Assembly (NCBI RefSeq): GCF_002305855.1
Contig: NZ_CP022163.1
Span: 3,038,292-3,102,291 of the forward strand
Direction: 5' to 3'
Origin: Melittangium boletus DSM 14713
GTDB lineage: Bacteria > Myxococcota > Myxococcia > Myxococcales > Myxococcaceae
DNA length: 64,000 nt
Below the pieces are notes generated by a model. It had not been told where the DNA came from. It was given only the letters and a program-made list of their open reading frames with translations, and did no database searches. Of the stretch, positions 53,843 to 62,146 are shown piece after piece; position 1 is the first letter of the stretch, and the number at the start of each line of letters is the position of its first letter. The position numbers were made by a program, and so were the translations under genes.

Positions 53843-54253
53843 TCAGGTCTCGACGACCTTCGTGGCGAGGCCCAGCGCGCCACCGCCTGGGCCCGTACCG
53901 AGAATGAGCACGTCGATGGAGACCGCTCCCACGCGGTACACCCTCGCATCCGGCAGCGAGGCATGGAGGAGGGCGACCAGCGCTCGGTAGCGCCTCACGG
54001 TCGCCGTTTCCTCGGGCGTGTGCCACGGCTGCTCCTGCACGGCGTTGCGAAAGAACTCGTCCACGCCACGCGTCTCCACCGGGTCCGCGTCCGGATGGCC
54101 CGCCAGACGGCGCACGGCGGCGTCATCGAGTGAGGCGAACGGCGACCCGGGAGCATCCACTGGAGTGAAGGGCGCATCGGTCTCGCTGATGAACAGCAGA
54201 CCGTGAGCGGAGAGGAGCAGCGACTTCAGCACGGCGGCGCGTTGGGTGTTCAC
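53843..54253 (-). CDS. NuiA-type nuclease inhibitor
   Basis: 136 aa from GTG 54253; longer starts in frame lack support. LLLSAHGLLFISETDAPFTPVD and the later DEFFRNAVQEQPW followed by YRALVALLHASL match the NuiA family, small acidic proteins that plug the active site of NucA-type nucleases. No signal peptide, so it acts in the cytosol. Divergent from a NucA-like gene 162 bp away, its probable target. Confidence 0.82.
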   Translation of the reverse strand: MNTQRAAVLKSLLLSAHGLLFISETDAPFTPVDAPGSPFASLDDAAVRRLAGHPDADPVETRGVDEFFRNAVQEQPWHTPEETATVRRYRALVALLHASLPDARVYRVGAVSIDVLILGTGPGGGALGLATKVVET

Positions 54254-54415
54254 GCCGAGGGATGCTCGCCCAGGCGTCACGTCCCGTCGAGTTCGCCCCT
54301 TGTGACAAGTCCCCAACGCTATTCACACGCCCGATTCTGGAGGGTTCGATTTTCTCATGTTACGAGAAACCCTCCCCACAGGGCGGCGTGCAGGGTGGCG
54401 GTTTTCTCCCCCAGG

Positions 54416-55333
54416 ATGAGAATGTTCCTCAAGCGTTTCGTGCGCGGTGCCGCGGTTGCGTCCCTCTCCGTTCTTTTCGCGTGTGGTCCCCAGGAGGGCG
54501 ATGAAGCCCTCGATTCCCTCTCGCCAGGGATTGAAAACACCAGCGTCCCGCCGGAAGACATTGGCTCCTACTCCAGTGCCGCGGGCGCGAGCATCAGCGT
54601 GCACCTGAAGCTGGGCATGCCGGACAGCTCCACCACCAGCACCTCCAATCCCAACCGATACCTCTCGGTGAAGAGCCAGTACGTCATCTCCTACAACGGC
54701 TCGCGCAAGACGCCGAACTGGACCGCCTGGCAGCTCAACAAGTCATGGATGGGCAGCACCTCGCGCCAGGATACCTTCCGGCCCGACAACACACTGCCCT
54801 CGAGCATCCCCCAGGCATCGCTCGCCGACTACTCGGGCTCGGGCTATGACCGGGGCCACATGTGTCCGTCCGCGGACCGCACCCTGAACACCACGGACAA
54901 CTCCAACACCTTCTATCTGACCAACATGCTCCCCCAAGCGCCCAACAACAACCAGGGCCCCTGGGAGCAGCTCGAGTCCTATTCGCGCACGCTGGTCTCA
55001 TCGGGCAAGGAGCTGTTCATCATGTCCGGCCCCATCTACTCGGGCACGATCTCCACAATCGGTAGCGGCAAGGTGGCCGTCCCCACGTCCACGTGGAAGG
55101 TCATCACCGTGATGAACGCCACCGGCCAGGGTCCGACGAACGTCACCACCAGCACGCGCGTCATCGCCGTCGTCATGCCCAACAGCGACAGCAAGATCTC
55201 CAAGAGCGCGGACTGGCACAACTACCGCGTCACCGCGCGCTCCATCGAGCAGCAGACCGGCCTGAACTTCATGGCCGACGTCGCCCAGAGCGTGCAGGAC
55301 GTCATCGAGACCCGGGTCGACACCGCGCAGTAA
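54416..55333 (+). CDS. Exported DNA/RNA non-specific endonuclease (NucA/Serratia type)
   Basis: 305 aa from ATG 54416 (second ATG at 54422). Lipoprotein-like leader ASLSVLFACGP. Endonuclease_NS core: catalytic His148 in YDRGHMCPSADRT, then NTFYLTNMLPQAPNNNQGPW with the metal-binding Asn region. Cleaves DNA and RNA without sequence preference, for nutrition or killing outside the cell. The neighbouring NuiA-like inhibitor would protect the producer before export. Confidence 0.92.
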   Translation: MRMFLKRFVRGAAVASLSVLFACGPQEGDEALDSLSPGIENTSVPPEDIGSYSSAAGASISVHLKLGMPDSSTTSTSNPNRYLSVKSQYVISYNGSRKTPNWTAWQLNKSWMGSTSRQDTFRPDNTLPSSIPQASLADYSGSGYDRGHMCPSADRTLNTTDNSNTFYLTNMLPQAPNNNQGPWEQLESYSRTLVSSGKELFIMSGPIYSGTISTIGSGKVAVPTSTWKVITVMNATGQGPTNVTTSTRVIAVVMPNSDSKISKSADWHNYRVTARSIEQQTGLNFMADVAQSVQDVIETRVDTAQ

Positions 55334-55577
55334 TCCGCTCGAACCCCGACTCCGCTCGGTGCATTCGCGCACCGGCGGGTCGGGCAGGGAGTCGTCCAGG
55401 CCCGTTCATCACTCGCGTCAGCTCGGCGTGCCGCGCGAGCCGATGGGGTCCTCCCCCGTTCCGTCTCTCTCCAGCGAAGGAGGGGGTCTTCGTCATCCAG
55501 GAGAAAGGAGACCTGGCGAACATCCTCCGTGAGCTCGCGCGAAGGGGCAGCGGAAGCGAGGAGTAGACCCGAGAGGG

Positions 55578-56153
55578 GTGGCTGGCCCAGGATGCCTCAT
55601 GCTATCGAGCTTGATGCTGGTGGTGCTGACGCAGGTGGCGTGTACACCCGGTGAGACGTCGCTGGTGTGCAGTTGCAAGCAAGGCATGGTGAGCGCATGC
55701 ATGACGCTCGCGGGGGACGATGCGCGCAAGGCCGCGCAGGTGTTGGACGAGGTACAGGGACTTCTGGAGCAAGCCACCTGGAAGGCGGGGGAAGAGCAAG
55801 AGAAGCAGCGGCTCCAGGCGGCGGCGGAGAGCTTGTCCCAGACACTGGAGTCCTCCGAGCCGCCCCACTGCAAGGGGCAGAATCACCATCTCATCTCCCG
55901 GCCCATCGCCAGGGGGTTGGAGGAGCACCCCAGGCTCCGGGGGCTCTACAAGCCTCGGGACCCACGCTTCGTTTCTCGGGCCAAGGACGAACAGGCGCAC
56001 TGCGGATACCAGGAGTGGCACCGCGAGATAGACGATGAAGTCGTTCGTTGGCTCAAGCGCACACCCGGTGCCACTCCCAAGGAGTTCATGGACAAGTTGC
56101 GCGAGATCTACGGGCGCCCGGAGATGATAGCGAGGTTCCCCCATGGGTTCTGA
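55578..56153 (+). CDS. SitA6-type polymorphic toxin lipoprotein
   Basis: 191 aa, GTG start (ATG 55599 also possible). Leader LSSLMLVVLTQVAC provides the lipobox. A short helical linker (LEQATWKAGEEQEKQRLQ) leads to the toxin domain, CKGQNHHLISRPIARGLE with His103/His104, then YKPRDPRFVSRAKDEQAHCGY and EWHREIDDEVVRWL. This matches the Myxococcus paralogous lipoprotein family named SitA6, toxins moved between cells by outer-membrane exchange. The HH/Trp/Cys set suggests an HNH-like nuclease. Overlaps its immunity gene by 11 bp. Confidence 0.88.
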   Translation: MAGPGCLMLSSLMLVVLTQVACTPGETSLVCSCKQGMVSACMTLAGDDARKAAQVLDEVQGLLEQATWKAGEEQEKQRLQAAAESLSQTLESSEPPHCKGQNHHLISRPIARGLEEHPRLRGLYKPRDPRFVSRAKDEQAHCGYQEWHREIDDEVVRWLKRTPGATPKEFMDKLREIYGRPEMIARFPHGF

Positions 56154-56829
56154 CACCTCGACATCCCCGCGCTTCTTCGTTCTGGAAGAAGGCATTCATG
56201 GGTCGCGCTACGATGCCGACCTCGACAAGGCCGAGCCCATCAACCGCGCGGATGCACCTCGCTGCCCACGGTGTGATGGCTTTGTTGGGATGTTGAAGTG
56301 GCTCCCTCCCTATCGGGTCAAGCTGGAACTGCACGGGGAAGAACTCGGGGACTTCATCGAGACTTCTTCGTATGAGTTCCTCATCTCCGAACGGTTCGCG
56401 GAGGCTTTTCGCGCGGAAGGTCTCACCGGGCTGGAAGGCTTCCATCCCGTGGAGGTGCTCCAGGTGCGCCGCATGACGAAGAAGAAGCGTGAGCCGCTCA
56501 CCTCGCCCAGCTACTTCGTCGTCTCGACCCGTTTCGGCCCGGCGGCGGTGGACCCGGTGCTCAACCAGATGCGTATCTCCGCCCCCCCCACCTGCCCGGA
56601 ATGCCGTTTGACTCGCGTCGACGCCATCCACGGATTCGTCCTGGAGCCAGGATCGTGGCGGGGAGAGGACATTTTTCGTCCCCGCGGACTGGTGGGAGAT
56701 CTCGTCGTCTCCGAGCGGTTCAAGGACTTCGCCGGGCGACACGGGTTGACGAACATGGTACTCACGCCCACCGAGCAGTACATGTGGGATCCCTCTCATC
56801 TCGGACCTGCCCCCCTGTCCAAGACCTGA
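56143..56829 (+). CDS. SitI6-type double-CXXC immunity protein
   Basis: 228 aa, starting inside the toxin gene. Two zinc-finger-like pairs, CPRCDG near residue 45 and CPECR near residue 150, define the double-CXXC(G) family that neutralises SitA6 toxins. Cytosolic. The order toxin then immunity with overlapping frames is standard for Sit loci. Confidence 0.87.
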   Translation: MGSDTSTSPRFFVLEEGIHGSRYDADLDKAEPINRADAPRCPRCDGFVGMLKWLPPYRVKLELHGEELGDFIETSSYEFLISERFAEAFRAEGLTGLEGFHPVEVLQVRRMTKKKREPLTSPSYFVVSTRFGPAAVDPVLNQMRISAPPTCPECRLTRVDAIHGFVLEPGSWRGEDIFRPRGLVGDLVVSERFKDFAGRHGLTNMVLTPTEQYMWDPSHLGPAPLSKT

Positions 56830-56958
56830 TCCCGCCGAGACCACCAGACACGCCGAGTTCCGCTCCGTCGCAGACGACTCGCCACCCAAATGGCGAGCAC
56901 ACAATATGCGGGAGATCCACTAAAACAGGGCAGGCTCACTTCCAGAGGAGCACGGGCG

Positions 56959-57738
56959 ATGACGACGTACATCAGGAAGCGGGAAGGCGTGGAACTCTTC
57001 AGTCATGAGGGAAGCCTGAGCGAGGCCCTCACGGTGGCGACCCGGAAAGGAGTGGACCTCTCCCGGGCCGTGCTCGATGGCGCGGACCTCTCCAACACCG
57101 ACCTGGAGAATCTGAACCTGCGCCAGGTGAGCCTGCGCGGTGCCAACCTGCGCGGCGCCAACCTGGAGAACGTGAATCTCTCGGGCGCCAACCTGCACGA
57201 GGCCGATTTGCGCGGCGCCAACCTGGGGAACACCGACATGCGCGAGGTCGTCCTCGCGGACGCCAACCTCGATGGCGCCAACCTGGAAAAAGCGCGGATG
57301 GTGGGCGCCAACCTCATGGGGCTCAAGGCCCAGGGCGCCAACTTCGAGCGAGCCGATCTGGCCCGAGCCAACCTGGAGGGCTCAAACCTGGAGGGATCCA
57401 ACCTGGAAGACACCCGCCTGAGCGAGGCCAACCTGTCCCGGGTAAACCTGCGGCGCGCCAACCTGGAGAGTGCCAACCTCGACGGCGCGAACCTGACGCG
57501 CGCCGACCTGCGCTCCGCCAACCTCGAGAAAGCCGCCCTGCGCGACGCCGTCCTCGAAGGCGCCAACTGCCGGGATGCCAACCTCGAGAAGGCCCAGCTC
57601 GAACGTGCCAATCTCACCAACGCCTGTCTCGACCACGCCCAGCTCGATCGCGCCAACCTGACGGCGGCCATCACCACGGGCGCGAGCTTCCACGAGGCGA
57701 GCCTCGATCGGGTCACGGGCTTCCAGCCCCCCGAATGA
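56959..57738 (+). CDS. Pentapeptide-repeat protein
   Basis: 259 aa from ATG 56959 (AGAGGAG upstream). After about 45 residues come about 40 A(D/N)LXX pentapeptides with very few breaks (GANLRGANLENVNLSGANL), giving a right-handed quadrilateral beta-helix. Such helices can mimic DNA and shield gyrase, as in Qnr and MfpA; whether this one does is unknown. Lies between the SitA6/SitI6 pair and the kinase gene. Confidence 0.9.
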   Translation: MTTYIRKREGVELFSHEGSLSEALTVATRKGVDLSRAVLDGADLSNTDLENLNLRQVSLRGANLRGANLENVNLSGANLHEADLRGANLGNTDMREVVLADANLDGANLEKARMVGANLMGLKAQGANFERADLARANLEGSNLEGSNLEDTRLSEANLSRVNLRRANLESANLDGANLTRADLRSANLEKAALRDAVLEGANCRDANLEKAQLERANLTNACLDHAQLDRANLTAAITTGASFHEASLDRVTGFQPPE

Positions 57739-57898
57739 GTCCGTGGGGTGGCGTCCCAGGACGGTCCGAGGGAGACCTTCCATGACCTTTCGAGTCACCT
57801 CGCCGCGAGCCCGTGTCCCTCCGTCCGAGGTTACATCCACCCCGCCCTCGTAGTATGAAATCGCCTCCTGCCTGTTGGACGCGTGCGGAGGTGCGAGG

Positions 57899-59332
57899 AT
57901 GTCCACGAACCCTGGAGAGGCAACGCTCTACTCGGAGGCCCTGGCGCCAGGGACTCAGGTGGGCCGCTGGCGAGTGGTGGAGCCACTGGGCATGGGCGGC
58001 CAGGGGGCCGTCTACCGCGTGGAGGACACCGAGCATCCCGGTGACTTCTACGCGCTCAAACTCGCACTTCATGCGCGCGACGAGCGGGCCGAGCGCGAGG
58101 TGGCCTTGATGATGACCCGGGCGGCCCATCCCCACGTGGTGGGCTTCCACGGTTGCGCCCGTTGGCCCCATCCCCGCGAGGGCTGTCTGGGGTTCGTCAT
58201 GGATTGGGTGCCCGGCCAGGCCCTGGACGTATGGGCGGAAACGGAAGGCACCACCTTCCGTCAGCTCGCGGGCGCGGGCGCCACGGTGGCGCGCACCCTC
58301 GGCGAGCTGCATGCCCGAGGCGTGCTGCACCGCGACCTCAAGCCCGAGCATATTCTGCTGCGCGCGTCGGATGGGCAGCCGGTGCTGCTCGACTTCGGCG
58401 TGGGCTGGTACGAGGGCGCGGCTCCGCTCACCACGGGCCCCCTTCCTCCGGCCACGCTGTACCTGCTCAGCCCCGAGGCGGTGCGCTTCCTGTGGCGGAG
58501 TTCCGAGAGCCCCGGCACGCACTACACCTTCCAACCCACCGATGACCTGTATGCCCTGGGCGTGAGCCTGTACCGGGCCACCACCGGGCATTACCCCTTC
58601 TCCGAGTGGTTGCCCTCGGAGCTGTTGCAGTTCGCCATCGTCCACGTGCAACCCCTGGCGCCCGTGCTCGTCAATCCCCGGGTGCCTCGGGCCCTGAGTG
58701 ACGTGATTGTCCGGCTGCTGGCGAAGGACCCCCAGGAGCGCTACCCGAGTGGCGCGGCGCTCCACGCGGCGCTGGTCGCGGCGACCCACGGGGAGCAGGC
58801 CGCATGGGACTCGAGCATCTTCGAGTGGGAAGAGCGTCCACCGGAGAAGGAAGGGGCGCTCCCCGAGCGGCACCTCGTCCGCCCCCCGAGGCCCAAGCCC
58901 TCGTGGACCTCACCGCCTCCCGACCCCGTGCACGTGGCGCGGCGCGGTCGCTGGACCCGGAGGCTCGTGTGCGCCGCGGCGGTGCTGTTGATGTTGGTGC
59001 CGCTGAATCGGCTCGCACTGGTCACACCAAGCGTCCGTGTGCCAGATGAGGAATGGGCCACGGACGTGCGGGTCGACCCGGCTTCCGTCCAGTCCGAGCA
59101 GGCACCACTGCCCGCGAGGAATCAGAAGCTGGCGCCCTGTACGGAGGGACTCGAAGTGGAGCTGTCCGGCGCGTGTTGGCATTCACTCAGGCAACGGCCT
59201 CCGAACTGCCCACGCCAGACCGTCGCGTTCAAGGGCCAGTGCCTCTGGCCTGTGCCCAAATCCCGCCCTATTCCAACCAGCGTGGATGGTGGGACACCCG
59301 ATGCCCAGGAAGACTCCACTACACCTCCGTGA
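57899..59332 (+). CDS. Ser/Thr protein kinase with transmembrane C-terminus
   Basis: 477 aa. Kinase domain residues about 20-290: Gly loop GMGGQGAVYRVED, Lys in FYALKLALHA, HRDLKPEHILL (Asp146), DFG with Asp165. A transmembrane helix (about 355-375, LVCAAAVLLMLVP) leads to a short Cys-containing periplasmic tail. One of the many myxobacterial eukaryotic-like kinases. Its last 14 bp overlap the end of the convergent imm11 gene, and part of its 3' half is duplicated at 61328-61471. Confidence 0.9.
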   Translation: MSTNPGEATLYSEALAPGTQVGRWRVVEPLGMGGQGAVYRVEDTEHPGDFYALKLALHARDERAEREVALMMTRAAHPHVVGFHGCARWPHPREGCLGFVMDWVPGQALDVWAETEGTTFRQLAGAGATVARTLGELHARGVLHRDLKPEHILLRASDGQPVLLDFGVGWYEGAAPLTTGPLPPATLYLLSPEAVRFLWRSSESPGTHYTFQPTDDLYALGVSLYRATTGHYPFSEWLPSELLQFAIVHVQPLAPVLVNPRVPRALSDVIVRLLAKDPQERYPSGAALHAALVAATHGEQAAWDSSIFEWEERPPEKEGALPERHLVRPPRPKPSWTSPPPDPVHVARRGRWTRRLVCAAAVLLMLVPLNRLALVTPSVRVPDEEWATDVRVDPASVQSEQAPLPARNQKLAPCTEGLEVELSGACWHSLRQRPPNCPRQTVAFKGQCLWPVPKSRPIPTSVDGGTPDAQEDSTTPP

Positions 59333-59888
59333 ATTTCACCCCCGTGGCCCCGATGTGCTCCAACGCCTCCTTGATCTCCTCGGAGACGATGAGCGCGATG
59401 GTCCATCCCCAGGTACGGAAGACCTTGGCGTCACCCACCTTCGCGGTGTCGATCCGCATGCCGTACACGTCCCGATACTGCCCCTCTTTCTCGGGTCGCC
59501 CATCCTCCGGCGTCCAGTACTCCACCTCCGCGGATGCCTCGTCATCGATGCACCGGATGAGCCGTGTCGCCACCAGGATGCGGAATGAGTCTGGCTGGCC
59601 TTGGATGTCCACCGAAAGAAGCTGAGTGTCACGAGGAGCCAGCTCCATGAAAAGGGAAGCCACACGGACGTGAACAACCGGGATGCTGAAGCCCGCGAGG
59701 GTGAAGTCGAGCACCCGGCCCGGACGACCGATGGGAATCTTCAAGCGGCCCGACTCCGAGACTGGCATGCCCTCCCTGTACATCCATGGGTTGTCTACCT
59801 CCAAGCCCTGCGGATTCGTGGGATTGCCAAGATCCCAGCCTCCAGAACCATCAACCTCCTGGGTTAGCTTGAAGTACTTTTTTGGCAT
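59319..59888 (-). CDS. Imm11 family immunity protein, copy 1
   Basis: 189 aa from ATG 59888, 15 bp after the toxin stop. MPKKYFKLTQEV, then IPVVHVRVASLFMELAP, the CIDDEAS block and FRTWGW..ALIVSEEIKEAL near the end are Imm11 (DUF1629) marks. It should neutralise the SitA5-type toxin encoded just upstream. Its C-terminal 45 codons are almost identical to those of copy 2, but the N-terminal half differs widely. Confidence 0.88.
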   Translation of the reverse strand: MPKKYFKLTQEVDGSGGWDLGNPTNPQGLEVDNPWMYREGMPVSESGRLKIPIGRPGRVLDFTLAGFSIPVVHVRVASLFMELAPRDTQLLSVDIQGQPDSFRILVATRLIRCIDDEASAEVEYWTPEDGRPEKEGQYRDVYGMRIDTAKVGDAKVFRTWGWTIALIVSEEIKEALEHIGATGVKFTEV

Positions 59889-59903
59889 GCGTGTCATCTC
59901 CCG

Positions 59904-61259
59904 TCACTGGCTCCGGGTCACCAGCTTGTTGAGCAAAGTGCCCTTCGTGGAAATCTGCTTCGCCAACCGATGGAGTTCCGCTGTCAGCACCTTCTGGCAC
60001 TGCTGGATGCTGCCACAGCCCTTGGTCGCCTCATCCAATCGCTCGTAGACCCGCTCGTGGTAGGTTTGTGGGTGGGGGCCTTGGTGGCCCTTGACATGAA
60101 CTTTGTTCGCCGGGTCGTTCAACGACATGCCCGCCCGGTCAAAGATTCTCTGGAACTTGGGCGTCCATGGACCACCACTGTGGGTGGCATCCGTCCACTT
60201 GTCGGTGGCGATGTGGTGCTCGGGCCCTTCCGCGTCCACTGGACTGGAAGCAGTCCCGCGCATGCCCTGGGCCGTCGCCGCGACCACATTCGGAGCAAGG
60301 GCGATGGTGACCGCATCAGCCGTCACGACCACAGCCTCCACCTGCGCCACCTCCGCCAGTCGGACTCCTCCCCGCGCCGCGCCCACCGCGGAAGATTGAG
60401 CCGCGCCGGGCAGCGTGGTCACCTTGGACGAGAAACTAGAGGCCGTCTGGCCAATGGCCGCCGTCAGCAGCAAGGCAAACGCCCTTGCCGCGTTCTTCCC
60501 CATCACCCGGCCGTACTTCCCGCCCGCCTCACGAATCTCCGAGAAGGAGTGGGCAAGTTCCGCCACCTCCACCATCCGCCGCCAGCCCTGAATGAGCGTC
60601 CAGAACGTGTCCACCCCGACGTAGCAGATGAAGCTGGCCGTCACGGCGGTCGCCAGCCCCTTGGAGAACACAGGCTCAGGCGCCAGCCACATCGCGGCGT
60701 AGATCGTCATCGTCCAGAGAATGGACGCCTTGATGGCCTCGGGGTCGGCCATGCCCTTGAAGGCCTCCATCATCTCGGGGATGACGGCTTCGAGAGCGAA
60801 GGACATCGCGAGAGCATAGCGGCCATCCCCCACGAGGACGGGGCTGTTCATCAGCACTTTCCGGCAATCGCCCGGCATCCCGATGGCCGCACAGAACCGC
60901 AGGTATTCCTGGGTCACTCGCACATCCGCATCAGCCCCCAACAAAGCCCGAGACTGTCCGTTCAGGGGAACGACTCCATGGCGCTGCGTGTACCCGTACC
61001 AGCCACTGTGCGGTGGGACCTCGAACAACTCCCGCGCGGCCATCTCAGGGTTGGCTGGCGGCCTTGTCCGCTGGACCTCATTCGCGATAGCCCGCGAGAA
61101 CACATCCTCATCCAGTTCCACCGGTCCGGCTTCGCCCGTGCGAGGTAGGTGGATGAGGAGCCCATCCTGGCTCATGTCGGGGTGAACCCCACGCGTGGTG
61201 CCGCACGCGGAGGATAGAGCCAAGAGGAGAACTGCAATGGTGAGACGATGAGAAACCAT
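59904..61259 (-). CDS. SitA5-type polymorphic toxin lipoprotein
   Basis: 451 aa from ATG 61259, with lipobox LALSSAC. Middle region with helices and hydrophobic stretches (FALLLTAAIGQTASSF, VVVTADAVTIALAPNVVAA). C-terminal AHH-like domain: GPEHHIATDKWTD with His348/His349, DRAGMSLNDPANKVHVKGH, YHERVYERL, ending LLNKLVTRSQ. Paired His residues plus HVKGHxGPH fit the HNH/endonuclease VII fold. It matches the SitA5 toxin family of Myxococcus, with an Imm11 partner immediately downstream. Confidence 0.85.
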   Translation of the reverse strand: MVSHRLTIAVLLLALSSACGTTRGVHPDMSQDGLLIHLPRTGEAGPVELDEDVFSRAIANEVQRTRPPANPEMAARELFEVPPHSGWYGYTQRHGVVPLNGQSRALLGADADVRVTQEYLRFCAAIGMPGDCRKVLMNSPVLVGDGRYALAMSFALEAVIPEMMEAFKGMADPEAIKASILWTMTIYAAMWLAPEPVFSKGLATAVTASFICYVGVDTFWTLIQGWRRMVEVAELAHSFSEIREAGGKYGRVMGKNAARAFALLLTAAIGQTASSFSSKVTTLPGAAQSSAVGAARGGVRLAEVAQVEAVVVTADAVTIALAPNVVAATAQGMRGTASSPVDAEGPEHHIATDKWTDATHSGGPWTPKFQRIFDRAGMSLNDPANKVHVKGHQGPHPQTYHERVYERLDEATKGCGSIQQCQKVLTAELHRLAKQISTKGTLLNKLVTRSQ

Positions 61260-61327
61260 GAGGCCCCCTCCCAATCGAGGAGCAGGCCAGCTTACGGGAA
61301 CCCTGGGCAACGACCGAACCGGAAATC

Positions 61328-61471
61328 GTCAATCCCCGGGTCCCTCGGGCCCTGAGTGACGTGATTGTCCGGCTGCTGGCGAAGGACCCCAGGCCGAAAT
61401 CCCGTCCTATTCCAACCAGCGTGGATGGCGGGACACCCGACCCCCAGGAAGACTCCACTATACCCCCGTGA
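61328..61471 (+). pseudogene. Duplicated fragment of the Ser/Thr kinase gene with internal deletion
   Basis: 48 in-frame codons. The first 21 or so match kinase residues 258-278 (VNPRVPRALSDVIVRLLAKDP); the rest match residues 454-477 (KSRPIPTSVDGG..., stop). About 174 codons, including the transmembrane helix, are missing between them. No start codon. It ends in the same convergent overlap with an imm11 gene as the intact copy, so the whole junction was duplicated. Confidence 0.82.
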
Positions 61472-62024
61472 ACTTCACCCCCGTGGCCCCGATGTGCTCC
61501 AACGCCTCCTTGATCTCCTCGGAGACGATGAGGGCCACGGACCATCCCCAGGTGCGGAAGACCTTGGCGTCACCGACCTTCGAGGTGTCGATCCGCATGC
61601 CAGAGACGACGCGGTAGTTCCCGGTCTTTTCTGGACACCCGTCCTCAGCTCTCCAGCGGCGCACCTCATCGGACGCACTTTCGTCAATGCACTGGATGAG
61701 CTTGGTGGCGACAAGGATGCTGAACTGCTCCGGCTGCCCCTCGATGTCCACCGGGAAGAGCTGTATGTCTTGAGGGGCCAACTCCGCGAAGAGTGTGGCG
61801 ACCTTGGCATGGACAACAGGGACATCGAGCCCTGCCAGCGTGAAGTCGAGGGGCCTACCCTTCACCCGAAGAGCCATCCTCAATTTCGTGGTGAGTTGGA
61901 GAGGCTGCCCCTCGGTGAACATCCAGGGGTCCACTGCCTGGCCGTCTTCAGCCATGGGAGGCCGAATGTGCCAGCGCCCGGAGACGCAAACATCATCGGA
62001 CAAGTCGAAGTACCGCTTCGGCAT
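61458..62024 (-). CDS. Imm11 family immunity protein, copy 2
   Basis: 188 aa from ATG 62024, with AGGAG 8 nt upstream; a GTG at 62045 overlaps the toxin-remnant stop. MPKRYFDLSDDV, IPVVHAKVATLFAELAP-like block, and FRTWGWSVALIVSEEI at the end. The C-terminal part is near-identical to copy 1; the N-terminal half is quite different, implying a different toxin specificity. Its own toxin is reduced to a short remnant, so it is an orphan immunity gene. Confidence 0.87.
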   Translation of the reverse strand: MPKRYFDLSDDVCVSGRWHIRPPMAEDGQAVDPWMFTEGQPLQLTTKLRMALRVKGRPLDFTLAGLDVPVVHAKVATLFAELAPQDIQLFPVDIEGQPEQFSILVATKLIQCIDESASDEVRRWRAEDGCPEKTGNYRVVSGMRIDTSKVGDAKVFRTWGWSVALIVSEEIKEALEHIGATGVKFTGV

Positions 62025-62041
62025 GTAAGAGGCTCCTGGCC

Positions 62042-62116
62042 TCACTCGGCTCTCGTGATCAGCTTGTTGAGTTTGCTGCCCTCGATGACGAACTTGTCGG
62101 CCAGTTGGAAGTGATT
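62042..62116 (-). pseudogene. C-terminal remnant of a second SitA5-type toxin
   Basis: The last 24 codons and stop read LADKFVIEGSKLNKLITRAE; the intact toxin ends LAKQISTKGTLLNKLVTRSQ, 9 of 20 identical with same length to the stop. Upstream the similarity ends abruptly at the HutD-like gene, so about 420 codons have gone. Position directly before imm11 copy 2 matches the intact cassette. Confidence 0.6.
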
Positions 62117-62146
62117 GGAGGGACGCTCTTGGCCCTCGCGGACAGG

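Noticed and set aside
55498..55566. Open stretch ending EKGDLANILRELARRGSGSEE before the SitA6 gene
   Set aside because: Could be the tail of a lost gene, but no start, no ribosome site and no homologue recognised; too weak to list.
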